Source: CAMAPP01 sp046153685
GTDB lineage: Bacteria; Pseudomonadota; Alphaproteobacteria; CADEGL01
NCBI GenBank assembly: GCA_046153685.1
Contig: JBJXGH010000060.1
Location: 1 to 21,382 of the forward strand
Reading direction: 5' to 3'
DNA length: 21,382 nt
The translations under genes and the position numbers were made by a program. Shown in pieces: positions 6,678 through 14,375 of this stretch. Below the pieces are notes generated by a model. It saw only the letters and a program-made list of their open reading frames with translations. It did not search any database and was not told the DNA's origin. Positions within the stretch are counted from its first letter, which is position 1; each line of letters begins with the position of its first letter.

Positions 6678-7115
6678 ATGTCTTCGGAGACGGTCGCCAT
6701 CGCCAATGATCATGCGGGCGTTGAATTGAAGGCGCTTCTGGTCAAGGACTTGGAGGCGATGGGCTTGCGCGTTCTCGATTTTGGTACGAACACCGCGGAT
6801 AGCGTCGATTATCCCGATTTCGCCGCGCACGTGGTCAAGGCGGTCGTCAACGGCACGGCGGATCGCGGGGTGTTGATCTGCGGTACCGGAATCGGCATGA
6901 GCATTGCTGCCAATCGCACGCGCGGCATCCGCGCGGCGGTGTGCCACGACGCGGTCAGCGCGCGTCTTGCCCGCGAACACAATGATGCCAACGTGCTGGC
7001 GCTGGGCGCGCGCACGCTCGGGCCAGAAGTCGCGCGCGATTGCCTCAAGGTTTTTCTCTCGACCGCGTTCGACGGCGGCCCGCGCCACGCGCGCCGGCTT
7101 CAAAAGCTCCAATAG
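6678..7115 (+). CDS. rpiB: Ribose-5-phosphate isomerase B
   Basis: The product is 145 aa, standard for RpiB. It interconverts ribose-5-phosphate and ribulose-5-phosphate in the cytosol. Family marks are the N-terminal IANDHAGVELK, GVLICGTGIGMSIAANR holding the catalytic Cys and the anion-binding loop, RAAVCHDAVSARLAREHNDANVLALGAR, and a short C-terminal helix. The ATG at 6678 has AGAAGG upstream; an in-frame start at 6612 only adds non-conserved residues. It lies 5 bp before glyA, an arrangement common in alphaproteobacteria. Galactose-6-phosphate isomerase LacAB is a relative but is not expected as a single gene here. Confidence 0.93.
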   Translation: MSSETVAIANDHAGVELKALLVKDLEAMGLRVLDFGTNTADSVDYPDFAAHVVKAVVNGTADRGVLICGTGIGMSIAANRTRGIRAAVCHDAVSARLAREHNDANVLALGARTLGPEVARDCLKVFLSTAFDGGPRHARRLQKLQ

Positions 7116-7120
7116 GCGCC

Positions 7121-8428
7121 ATGTCCGAAACCTTGAAAGCGTCGCGCGACGACATGTTCTTCGATGCCGGTCTTGCCGCGTGCGACCCGGCGCTGGCGGC
7201 GGCGGTGCGCGCCGAATTGGACCGCCAACAGCAACACATCGAATTGATCGCGTCCGAGAACATCGTTTCGCGCGCGGTGCTAGAGGCGCAGGGTTCTGTG
7301 CTGACCAACAAGTACGCCGAGGGCTACCCCGGCCGGCGCTATTACGGCGGCTGCGAACATGTGGACGTGGCCGAGCGCTTGGCCATCGACCGGGCGCGCA
7401 AGCTGTTCGGTTGCGCCCACGCCAATGTCCAGCCCCATTCGGGCGCCCAGGCGAATTTCGCGGTATTTCTCGCGCTGCTTCAGCCGGGCGAGACGATTCT
7501 CGGTTTGTCGCTGGCCGCAGGCGGACACCTGACGCACGGTGCGCCACCCAATGTCTCGGGCAAGTGGTTCAACGCCGTCCATTACGGGGTGCGCCGGCAA
7601 GACGGCCGGATCGACCACGGCGAGGTCGAGCGCTTGGCCCTGGAGCACGAGCCCAAGCTGATCATCGCCGGCGGCTCGGCCTATCCGCGCATCATCGATT
7701 TCGCCGCCTTCCGGGCGATCGCCGACAAAGTGGGCGCGCTGCTCATGGTGGACATGGCGCATTTTGCGGGCCTGGTCGCGGGCGGCGCGCACCCCAATCC
7801 GTTTCCACACGCACATGTGGCGACAACGACGACGCACAAGACGCTTCGCGGCCCGCGCGGCGGGATGATTCTGACGAACGATCCCGAACTCGCCAAGAAA
7901 TTCAATTCCGCCGTTTTTCCGGGCTCCCAAGGCGGCCCCCTCATGCACGTCATCGCCGCGAAGGCTGTGGCCTTCGGCGAGGCGCTCGATCCCTCATTCA
8001 CGGGTTACGCCCATGCCGTCGTCGAGAACGCGCGCGCGCTCGCCGAGGGTCTGACGCGCCGCGGCTTCGATATCGTATCGGGCGGCACCGACACCCATCT
8101 CATGCTCGTCGATCTCCGCTCCAAGGGGCTGACGGGCAAGGCCGCGGAGGCCTCGCTCGGCCGTGCGCATCTCACCTGCAACAAGAACGGCGTGCCGTTC
8201 GACCCGGAAAAGCCGACGATCACGTCAGGCATCCGGTTGGGCACGCCCGCCGGCACCACGCGCGGGTTCGGAGTCGCCGAATTCGGTCGTGTTGCCGAAC
8301 TCATCGCCGACGTGCTCGACGCGTTGGCCCGCAATCGCGAAGACAACGAAGGCGCGGAAGCCGCGGCGCGCGCGGGCGTGCTGGCATTGTGCCGGCGTCA
8401 TCCGATCTATTCGCGGCTAGCTATTTGA
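7121..8428 (+). CDS. glyA: Serine hydroxymethyltransferase
   Basis: The product is 435 aa, the expected length. It is a PLP enzyme converting serine and tetrahydrofolate to glycine and 5,10-methylene-tetrahydrofolate, the main one-carbon source. The motifs in order are ELIASENIVSRAVLEAQGS, TNKYAEGYPGRRYYGGCEHVD, PHSGAQANFAVF, the MVDMAHFAGLVAGG cofactor Asp/His block, and TTTTHKTLRGPRGG with PLP-lysine Lys240. TSGIRLGTPAGTTRGFG near 360-380 is the substrate carboxylate region. It starts 5 bp after the rpiB stop and is followed 13 bp later by nrdR. Confidence 0.97.
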   Translation: MSETLKASRDDMFFDAGLAACDPALAAAVRAELDRQQQHIELIASENIVSRAVLEAQGSVLTNKYAEGYPGRRYYGGCEHVDVAERLAIDRARKLFGCAHANVQPHSGAQANFAVFLALLQPGETILGLSLAAGGHLTHGAPPNVSGKWFNAVHYGVRRQDGRIDHGEVERLALEHEPKLIIAGGSAYPRIIDFAAFRAIADKVGALLMVDMAHFAGLVAGGAHPNPFPHAHVATTTTHKTLRGPRGGMILTNDPELAKKFNSAVFPGSQGGPLMHVIAAKAVAFGEALDPSFTGYAHAVVENARALAEGLTRRGFDIVSGGTDTHLMLVDLRSKGLTGKAAEASLGRAHLTCNKNGVPFDPEKPTITSGIRLGTPAGTTRGFGVAEFGRVAELIADVLDALARNREDNEGAEAAARAGVLALCRRHPIYSRLAI

Positions 8429-8441
8429 TCGGGGGGAAACG

Positions 8442-8912
8442 ATGCGTTGCCCGTTCTGCGGACATGACGACACCCAGGGAAAGGATTCCCGGCCGACCGA
8501 GGACAACTCGGCCATCCGGCGGCGACGCTTTTGCCCGGCATGCGGCTCGCGTTTTACGACCTTCGAGCGCGTGCAGCTGCGCGAACTGACGGTGGTAAAA
8601 AAGAGCGGCGCACGCGCGCCCTTCGACCGCGATAAGCTGACCCGCTCCCTCGATCTGGCACTGCGCAAGCGCCCGATCGAGCCCGAGCGCATCGAGCGCA
8701 TGGTCAATGGCATCGTGCGGCGCCTGGAAAGTTCAGGCGAAAGCGACATCCCGTCGAGCGTGATAGGCGAACTCGTGATGGATGGCTTGGCCAATCTCGA
8801 TCCCGTCGCCTATGTGCGTTTTGCCTCCGTGTATCGCAATTTCCGCGAGGCCAAGGATTTCGGCGAGTTCGTGGGCTCGCTGGGCGCGGGTGAGCGCGAC
8901 GACGACAAGTGA
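8442..8912 (+). CDS. nrdR: Transcriptional repressor NrdR
   Basis: The product is 156 aa, normal for NrdR, the ATP/dATP-sensing repressor of ribonucleotide reductase operons. A zinc ribbon uses Cys3, Cys6, Cys31 and Cys34 (MRCPFCG and FCPACGSRF). An ATP-cone domain follows from about residue 46 (LTVVKKSGARAPFDRDKL) to about 136, ending in VAYVRFASVYRNFREAKDF, the family signature. GGGGGAA precedes the ATG. Its stop overlaps the ribD start (GTGA). No NrdR box was looked for outside this window. Confidence 0.96.
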   Translation: MRCPFCGHDDTQGKDSRPTEDNSAIRRRRFCPACGSRFTTFERVQLRELTVVKKSGARAPFDRDKLTRSLDLALRKRPIEPERIERMVNGIVRRLESSGESDIPSSVIGELVMDGLANLDPVAYVRFASVYRNFREAKDFGEFVGSLGAGERDDDK

Positions 8913-10027
8913 GTGCCGCCGGGCGCGAGGCCGATGGCCGACACATGGCGGCGGCGTTGGGCCTGGCCCGACGCGCGCTTGGCACGGCTTGGCCCAATCC
9001 CGCCGTCGGATGCGTCATCGCTTCGCCCGATGGGCGCGTGTTGGGGCGCGGCTGGACTCAGCCGGGCGGCCGGCCGCACGCCGAAACCGAGGCGCTGGTG
9101 CGGGCGGGCGCGGCGGCTCGCGGCGCCACCGCCTATGTCACGCTCGAACCCTGCGCTCATCATGGCCGCACCAAGCCTTGCGTCGACGCCTTGATCGCCG
9201 CGGGCATCGCGCGCTGCGTGGCCGCGATCGAGGATCGAGATGCGCGAGTTCACGGTCGGGGTTTCGAGGCCTTGCGCGCGGCGGGTATCGCGGTCGAGGC
9301 CGGCCTCGGCGCGCGCGAGGCCGCGGAGATCAACGAAGGCTTCATCCTGCGCACCGCGCGCGGGCGCCCGATGGTCACGCTCAAGACCGCGACCACGCTC
9401 GACGGCCGGATCGCGACCCACCGCGGCGACAGCCGCTGGATTACCGGCGAGGTGGCGCGCGCCTGGACGCACATGATGCGCGCCGAACACGACGCGGTGT
9501 TGGTCGGGATCGGCACGGCCTTGGCCGACGATCCGGAACTGACCTGCCGTCTGCCCGGGCTCGCCTGGCGCTCTCCGGTGCGCGTCGTCGTCGATGGTCG
9601 GCTTCGTCTGCCGCTGACGGGGAAATTGGTGGCAACCGCGCGCGAGGTTCCGACATGGCTCGCGACCCGCGCAGGCGGGGACGAGCGGCGCTTGCACGCC
9701 TATCGCGAGGCGGGGGTGGAAACCATTCTCGTTCCGGGCGATAGGGCCGAACAGCCGCCCGTGCCGGCAATCCTTGCGGAGCTCGGAGGGCGCGGCATCA
9801 CCCGGGTTCTGATTGAGGGCGGCAGCCATTTGGCCGCCGCGGCGCTGGCCAGCGGGATGGTCGATCGCATCGCCTGGTTCCGCTCCTCGGACGTGATCGG
9901 CGGTGACGGCGTGCCGATGGCGCAGCCCTTAGGCGTGGACTCGCTCAAGGACATGCGGCGGTTCGAGCGGATTGCCATCCGGCGCGCGGGCGTGGACGTC
10001 CTGGAAACCTATCGTCGGCGCGACTAG
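8909..10027 (+). CDS. ribD: Bifunctional diaminohydroxyphosphoribosylaminopyrimidine deaminase / 5-amino-6-(5-phosphoribosylamino)uracil reductase
   Basis: The product is 372 aa and carries both halves of RibD, which performs the second and third steps of riboflavin synthesis. The N-terminal deaminase domain (about 10-145) has WPNPAVGCV, the zinc site His57-x-Glu59 in PHAETEAL, and Cys82 and Cys91 in EPCAHHGRTKPC. The NADPH-dependent reductase domain follows from about 155: MVTLKTATTLDGRIA, DSRWITGE, HDAVLVGIGT and a late VLIEGGSHLA block. The start is GTG at 8909, overlapping the nrdR stop by four bases, so translational coupling is likely. An in-frame ATG at residue 13 would cut into the domain edge. 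Confidence 0.95.
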   Translation: MSAAGREADGRHMAAALGLARRALGTAWPNPAVGCVIASPDGRVLGRGWTQPGGRPHAETEALVRAGAAARGATAYVTLEPCAHHGRTKPCVDALIAAGIARCVAAIEDRDARVHGRGFEALRAAGIAVEAGLGAREAAEINEGFILRTARGRPMVTLKTATTLDGRIATHRGDSRWITGEVARAWTHMMRAEHDAVLVGIGTALADDPELTCRLPGLAWRSPVRVVVDGRLRLPLTGKLVATAREVPTWLATRAGGDERRLHAYREAGVETILVPGDRAEQPPVPAILAELGGRGITRVLIEGGSHLAAAALASGMVDRIAWFRSSDVIGGDGVPMAQPLGVDSLKDMRRFERIAIRRAGVDVLETYRRRD

Positions 10028-10037
10028 GTTAGCTTTC

Positions 10038-10640
10038 ATGTTCACAGGAATCATAACCGATATCGGTCGCGTGACGGCGGTGGCGCGCCAGGGCGATACC
10101 CGCTTCACGCTGGGAACGTCCTACGACACTTCGGCCATAGAATTGGGCGCCTCGATCGCTTGTTCGGGCGTTTGTCTGACCGTGATCGAAAAGGGACCGG
10201 GCTGGTTCGCGGTCAAGGCTTCTGCGGAGACCTTGTCGTGCACCACGCTCGGCGATTGGAAACCCGGCACGTCGGTCAATCTCGAGCGGCCGTTGACGCT
10301 CGCCGCGGAACTGGGAGGCCATATCGTCGGCGGCCATGTCGATGCGGTCGCGCGCGTCGTGTCGATTCTGCCCGAGGGCGATAGCCTGCGCCATGTCGTC
10401 GAGGTCGAGGCGCATTACGGGCGCTATATCGCGGCCAAGGGGTCGGTTGCGCTCAATGGCGTCTCGTTGACGGTGAACGACGTATCCGACGGCCTGGACG
10501 GCGCGACTCGTTTCGGGGTCAATGTCATCGAGCATACGCGCGAGCGCACGACCTTCGGCGCGCTGTGCGCGGGCGATCGCCTCAATCTCGAAATCGACAT
10601 GCTGGCGCGCTATGCCGCGCGGCTGCTTGGCAAGGAATAG
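10038..10640 (+). CDS. ribE: Riboflavin synthase (alpha chain)
   Basis: The product is 200 aa. It joins two 6,7-dimethyl-8-ribityllumazine molecules into riboflavin and 5-amino-6-ribitylaminouracil. The sequence begins MFTGIITDIGRV, the invariant riboflavin synthase start. It has two lumazine-binding repeats of about 97 residues, each with a conserved GxSxACSGVCLTV- or GSVALNGVSLTV-type strand and a matching HIVGGHVD segment. The ATG at 10038 is set by the MFTGI motif, 10 bp after the ribD stop. The gene is named ribE or ribC in different nomenclatures. It is 5 bp upstream of the ribB-type gene, and there is no FMN riboswitch in front of it. Confidence 0.95.
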   Translation: MFTGIITDIGRVTAVARQGDTRFTLGTSYDTSAIELGASIACSGVCLTVIEKGPGWFAVKASAETLSCTTLGDWKPGTSVNLERPLTLAAELGGHIVGGHVDAVARVVSILPEGDSLRHVVEVEAHYGRYIAAKGSVALNGVSLTVNDVSDGLDGATRFGVNVIEHTRERTTFGALCAGDRLNLEIDMLARYAARLLGKE

Positions 10641-10645
10641 CCTCT

Positions 10646-11758
10646 ATGGCCGGTCACGAGTTCCTTTCAAGCATTGAAGACATCGTCGAGGACGCGCGCA
10701 ACGGACGCATGTTCGTCCTGGTCGATGACGAGGACCGCGAGAACGAGGGCGATCTGGTGATTCCGGCCCAGATGGCGACCCCGACGGCCATCACGTTCAT
10801 GGCGCGCTATGGCCGCGGCCTCGTGTGCCTAGCCATGACGCCCGATCGGGTGCGCCAGTTGGGTTTGCCGCTCATGTCCCAAACCAATCGTTCGCGCCAC
10901 CAGACGGCCTTCACCGTTTCCATCGAGGCGCGCGAAGGCGTGACCACGGGCATCTCGGCCTCGGACCGGGCGCGCACCATCGCGGTCGCGATCGATCCGA
11001 GCCGCGGCTCGGACGATATCTCCACGCCGGGGCACATCTTTCCGCTGGTTGCGCGCGAGGGCGGCGTGTTGGTGCGCGCGGGCCATACCGAGGCGGCGGT
11101 GGATATCGCGCGCCTTTCCGGCTTGAACCCTTCGGGCGTCATCTGCGAGATCATGAACGACGACGGTACGATGGCGCGCTTGCCCGATTTGGTGGGTTTT
11201 TGTCAGCGCCATGGCCTGAAGCTCGGGACCATCGCTGATTTGATCGCGTATCGTCGGCGCAAGGAACGCCTAGTTGCGCGCACGATGGAGACGACGCTCG
11301 ATACCTCCTATGGCGGGCGGTTCCGGATGATCGTCTATACCAACAAGGTGGCTTATGCCGAGCATGTCGTGCTGATTAAGGGCGATCTTAGCGCGGAGGG
11401 GCCGGTGCTCGTGCGCATGCACGCGCTCAACGTATTGACCGACGTGCTCGGCGAACGCAGCCCCGGACGCGGCCACGAACTGCACGCGGCGATGCGCCTC
11501 ATCGGCAAGGCCGGGCGCGGCGTCGTGGTTTTGATCCGCGAACCCATGGCGACCAGTCTCACCGATCGGGTGAAGCGCCGCGACGGGTTGGGCGGGCCGG
11601 GCGAATTGCGCGATTACGGCGTGGGCGCGCAAATCCTGCTGGATTTGGGCGTGAGCGAGATGATCCTTTTGACCAATGCCCAACGCAACATCGTCGGTCT
11701 CGACGGCTACGGTCTCAAGGTCGTCGAACGCCGGGCCCTTCCGCCGAGCGAGGACTAA
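10646..11758 (+). CDS. ribBX: 3,4-dihydroxy-2-butanone 4-phosphate synthase with degenerate GTP cyclohydrolase II domain (RibBX type)
   Basis: The product is 370 aa. The N-terminal domain (about 1-210) is a complete 3,4-DHBP synthase: VLVDDEDRENEGDLVIPA with the acidic metal loop, SQTNRSRHQTAFTVSIEA, and HIFPLVAREGGVLVRAGHTEAAVD. It makes the four-carbon unit for lumazine from ribulose-5-phosphate. The C-terminal domain has GTP cyclohydrolase II folding marks (about 230-368), but the zinc-ligand pattern C-x10-C-x-C is absent: around residues 256-285 it reads VRMHALNVLTDVLG with no cysteines. The usual catalytic RGIGL loop is also replaced by REPMATSL. It matches the described RibBX variant, whose second domain lacks cyclohydrolase activity. 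ribA must therefore be elsewhere. Confidence 0.92.
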   Translation: MAGHEFLSSIEDIVEDARNGRMFVLVDDEDRENEGDLVIPAQMATPTAITFMARYGRGLVCLAMTPDRVRQLGLPLMSQTNRSRHQTAFTVSIEAREGVTTGISASDRARTIAVAIDPSRGSDDISTPGHIFPLVAREGGVLVRAGHTEAAVDIARLSGLNPSGVICEIMNDDGTMARLPDLVGFCQRHGLKLGTIADLIAYRRRKERLVARTMETTLDTSYGGRFRMIVYTNKVAYAEHVVLIKGDLSAEGPVLVRMHALNVLTDVLGERSPGRGHELHAAMRLIGKAGRGVVVLIREPMATSLTDRVKRRDGLGGPGELRDYGVGAQILLDLGVSEMILLTNAQRNIVGLDGYGLKVVERRALPPSED

Positions 11759-11760
11759 GC

Positions 11761-12225
11761 ATGGCCCAGAAGCCGAATATCATGATCGTCGAGGCGCGGT
11801 TCTATCCGGCGATTTCGGATGAATTGGCGAAGGGGGCGACCCAGTATCTCGAGGCCAAGGGCGCGAGCTATGAGCGTTTCGAGGTGCCGGGGGCGTTCGA
11901 GATTCCGTCCGCAATTCAGATGGCGATTCGCGCGCGGTCGTTTTCCACCCTAACTCACCGTTTTGACGGCTATGTGGCACTGGGCTGCGTCATTCGTGGC
12001 GAAACCTCGCATTACGATTATGTCTGCGCCGAGAGCGCGCGCGGCCTGCAGGACCTCGCTCTGCGTTACACCATCGCAATCGGCTACGGCATTCTGACGG
12101 TCGAGAACGAGGCCCAGGCTTGGGCGCGCGCCAATGTGCACGAAAAGAATCGGGGCGCCGCCGCGGCCAAGGCGTGCCTTGAGATGCTTGAGTTCAAGCG
12201 CCACTTCAACTTGTTTCCGCGCTGA
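11761..12225 (+). CDS. ribH: 6,7-dimethyl-8-ribityllumazine synthase
   Basis: The product is 154 aa, normal for the enzyme that condenses the ribB product with 5-amino-6-ribitylaminouracil. The motifs are ARFYPAISDELAKGA near the N-terminus, the EVPGAFEIPSAI substrate-binding block, and GCVIRGETSHYDYVC containing the catalytic histidine (His84). A conserved ENEAQAWARA segment and a C-terminal helix KNRGAAAAKACLEM follow. The start lies 2 bp after the ribBX stop. Its stop overlaps the nusB ATG by one base (TGATG), so the pair is translationally coupled, as in many alphaproteobacteria. Confidence 0.96.
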   Translation: MAQKPNIMIVEARFYPAISDELAKGATQYLEAKGASYERFEVPGAFEIPSAIQMAIRARSFSTLTHRFDGYVALGCVIRGETSHYDYVCAESARGLQDLALRYTIAIGYGILTVENEAQAWARANVHEKNRGAAAAKACLEMLEFKRHFNLFPR

Positions 12226-12755
12226 TGGCCGCCATGACCGAAACCCAGGACGCGAAGCCGCCGCCGAACGCCAAGGGGCCTTCGCGCGGCCGCCGCGCCG
12301 CCCGCCTGGCTGCGGCGCAGGCGTTATACGAACTCGAGATCGGCGGGGCGGGCGTGGATTCGGTCGTCGAGCAGTTCTGGCCGCGCTTTGGCGCGGACAT
12401 GCTGGGCGGCGACGAGGGGCACGAAATGGACCGGGCGTTTTTCTCGGCCCTGGTGCGTGGTGTCGTCGATAGGCGCGGTGAAATCGACCGGCTGGTTGCG
12501 TCCGCGCTTCAGGGCGCGCTCAATTTCGACCGCCTGGAGCTTCTGATAAAGGTCGTGCTGCGCGCTGGCGCATTCGAGATCCTGGCCCGACCGGATATCC
12601 CTCCGCGCGTCGCGATCGCCGAACATGTCGGCGTGAGTTACGCTTTCTTCGGCGAGCGCGAGACGGCGCTCGTCAACGGCGTGCTTGACCGGATCGCGCG
12701 CACCGTGCGGCCCGCGGAGATGGATGGTACGGGCGATGGCGCGTCTGCCGGATGA
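12225..12755 (+). CDS. nusB: Transcription antitermination factor NusB
   Basis: The product is 176 aa. It has the all-helical NusB fold: RRAARLAAAQALYELEIGG is the first conserved helix after a basic, disordered start. FDRLELLIKVVLRAGAFEIL and RPDIPPRVAIAEHVGVSYAFFGERETALVNGVLDRIAR are the C-terminal family signature. With NusE it binds boxA RNA to stop premature termination of rRNA transcription. The ATG at 12225 overlaps the ribH stop. A second ATG at 12234 (MTETQDA) could also be used, since the first ten or so residues are not conserved. The end overlaps thiL by 20 bp. Confidence 0.95.
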   Translation: MAAMTETQDAKPPPNAKGPSRGRRAARLAAAQALYELEIGGAGVDSVVEQFWPRFGADMLGGDEGHEMDRAFFSALVRGVVDRRGEIDRLVASALQGALNFDRLELLIKVVLRAGAFEILARPDIPPRVAIAEHVGVSYAFFGERETALVNGVLDRIARTVRPAEMDGTGDGASAG

Positions 12756-13713
12756 ATTCGAACTCATAAGACGCTATTTCGCGCCGCTGGCGTCCGGTAC
12801 GCTGGGCGCTGTCGGGCTTCGGGACGATGTCGCGACGCTAAGCGTGCAGGTAGGGCGCGAGATCATCGTCACCGCCGACGCGCTCGTCGCAGGCGTGCAT
12901 TTTCGGCCGGACGATCCGCCCGATCTGATCGCGCGCAAGGCGCTGCGGGTCAATTTGTCGGACATCGCGGCGAAGGGCGGCCGGGCTCGTCATTACCTCA
13001 TGACCCTTTTCCTCGGCCCAGAGATCGACGAAGCCTGGATTTCCGCCTTCGTGACCGGCCTCGGCGCAGATCAGGAGGAGTTCGGCGTATCTTTGGCCGG
13101 AGGCGACACCGCGGCCACGCCTGGTCCGGTGTGTATTTCCATCACGGCGATCGGCGATATCGAGCCAGGCACCATCTTGCGCCGGGGCGGAGCGCGCGCG
13201 GGCGACGATGTCTATGTGTCGGGCACGATCGGCGATGCCGCCTTGGGCCTGGCCTGCCTCCGGGGCGAGCTTGAGTGGTTGGATTCGCATTCGCGCGAGA
13301 AACTCGTCGGGCGCTATCGATTGCCACGCCCGCGTACCACGCTCGGGCCGCGCCTGATCGGCTTGGCGCGCGCGGCGCTCGACGTGTCGGACGGTTTGGT
13401 GGCCGATCTGGGTCACATGGCCGAGACTTCGAGTCTGTCGGCGGATATCGACGCAGCTCTGGTGCCCCTGTCCGAGGCTGCGCGCGAAGTGCTCGCGCGC
13501 GAACCCGGGCGCCTTCTGTCCGTGCTGACGGGCGGCGACGACTATGAAATCCTCTTCGCCGCGCCGGCGGGCGCGGGCACGCGGCTCGCGGCATTGTCGG
13601 GCGAACTCGGGGTGCCGATTGCGCGTCTGGGCCGATTGGGGGCTGGGCGCGGCGTCTCGGTCGCGGGCGCACGCGGCATTGCCTTGGGGCGTGGCGGCTA
13701 CCGCCATTTCTGA
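12736..13713 (+). CDS. thiL: Thiamine-monophosphate kinase
   Basis: The product is 325 aa, standard size. It phosphorylates thiamine monophosphate to thiamine pyrophosphate with ATP. The motifs in order are EFELIRRYFAPLA, GLRDDVATL with metal-binding acids, VTADALVAGVHF, NLSDIAAKGG, SLAGGDT, the ARAALDVSDGLVADLGHMA block and LTGGDDYEILFA near the end. The start at 12736 is preferred because it gives MARLPDEFELI, and upstream in-frame starts lie inside nusB. The gene overlaps nusB by 20 bp in another frame, suggesting coupled translation. It is the last clearly co-translated gene of the cluster. Confidence 0.96.
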   Translation: MARLPDEFELIRRYFAPLASGTLGAVGLRDDVATLSVQVGREIIVTADALVAGVHFRPDDPPDLIARKALRVNLSDIAAKGGRARHYLMTLFLGPEIDEAWISAFVTGLGADQEEFGVSLAGGDTAATPGPVCISITAIGDIEPGTILRRGGARAGDDVYVSGTIGDAALGLACLRGELEWLDSHSREKLVGRYRLPRPRTTLGPRLIGLARAALDVSDGLVADLGHMAETSSLSADIDAALVPLSEAAREVLAREPGRLLSVLTGGDDYEILFAAPAGAGTRLAALSGELGVPIARLGRLGAGRGVSVAGARGIALGRGGYRHF

Positions 13714-13750
13714 TTCCGCGTTCATCTTCTATTGACTGCCCGGACTTAGG

Positions 13751-13780
13751 TTAGGGCCGCTGCCAAGTTTTTGGCCCTAA
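13751..13780 (+). terminator. Inverted repeat downstream of thiL, terminator or attenuator-like
   Basis: TTAGGGCC (13751-13758) pairs perfectly with GGCCCTAA (13773-13780) over a 14-nt loop. Inside it GCCAA (13762-13766) can pair instead with TTGGC (13771-13775), so two hairpins compete for the same bases. The T-run (13768-13772) lies inside the loop rather than after the stem, so a classic intrinsic terminator is not shown. It lies 17 bp before the next start. Confidence 0.35.
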
Positions 13781-13796
13781 ACCCCGAGTCCCCATC

Positions 13797-14309
13797 GTGC
13801 CGATCATCCTTCGCCTAAGCCTTCTGGTGCTTTTCGCGCTGGCTTCGTCCGCGCGCGCGGACGTGCTCGTGCTCGCCTCGGCGAAAAAATCAGAGGGCGC
13901 GTCGGAGAAATCCAGTGAGCACGGCAAGAAAAGCGATGGCCAAGGCGGGACGAACGTGCCGCTGACCAATTTTGTGCCCCTCGAGCCTTTCGTCGTTCCC
14001 ATCATTCGCAACGGTCAACTTCAACGCCATGTCACCCTCTCGATCACGATCGAGGCCAAGGACCAGGACGCAAAAGGCAAGGTCGAGGCCTCAATGCCGC
14101 GCCTGCGCGATGCCTTCGCCCGCGATCTCCACGCCTATCTCGCGGTTGTGCCCTATGACGGCAGCGGAGCGCTGCTGCAGGCGATGATGCAGCGCCTTGC
14201 GCGCGTCGCCGACGGCGCCGTCGGCGCGGGGCGTATCAAGGCGGTGCTGTTGCAGGGCGTCGGGGATCGGAAAATCTCGTTCGCGCCCGCATCGCGCCTG
14301 ACCGGCTGA
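13797..14309 (+). CDS. Small exported FliL-like protein
   Basis: The product is 170 aa from a GTG at 13797. A hydrophobic N-terminus followed by SSARA (about residues 5-21) reads as a signal peptide or short anchor. A Lys/Ser/Gly-rich linker follows, up to about 50. The rest resembles the FliL periplasmic domain: VPLEPFVVPIIRNGQLQRHVTLSITIEAK, then MPRLRDAFARDLHAYL and a late GRIKAVLLQGVGDRKIS. FliL links to the flagellar stator, but no flagellar gene is present here, so a flagellar role is not claimed. Family similarity is from pattern memory and is moderate. It follows thiL by 83 bp and may be transcribed with the cluster. Confidence 0.6.
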   Translation: MPIILRLSLLVLFALASSARADVLVLASAKKSEGASEKSSEHGKKSDGQGGTNVPLTNFVPLEPFVVPIIRNGQLQRHVTLSITIEAKDQDAKGKVEASMPRLRDAFARDLHAYLAVVPYDGSGALLQAMMQRLARVADGAVGAGRIKAVLLQGVGDRKISFAPASRLTG

Positions 14310-14375
14310 CGGGCCCGCAACCGGTTGAACTATCGGTAGACGGAGCAAAGCCGGCCTACGTATCCTCGCCGTGCA

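Noticed and set aside
6904..8589. Very long open frame (561 codons) on the plus strand across rpiB and glyA
   Set aside because: It is an out-of-frame shadow produced by high GC; its translation is Arg/Ala-rich and matches no family, while rpiB, glyA and nrdR explain the DNA.
10028..10645. Possible FMN riboswitch before ribE or ribBX
   Set aside because: Spacers of 10 and 5 bp are far too short, and no long leader precedes any rib gene in the cluster.
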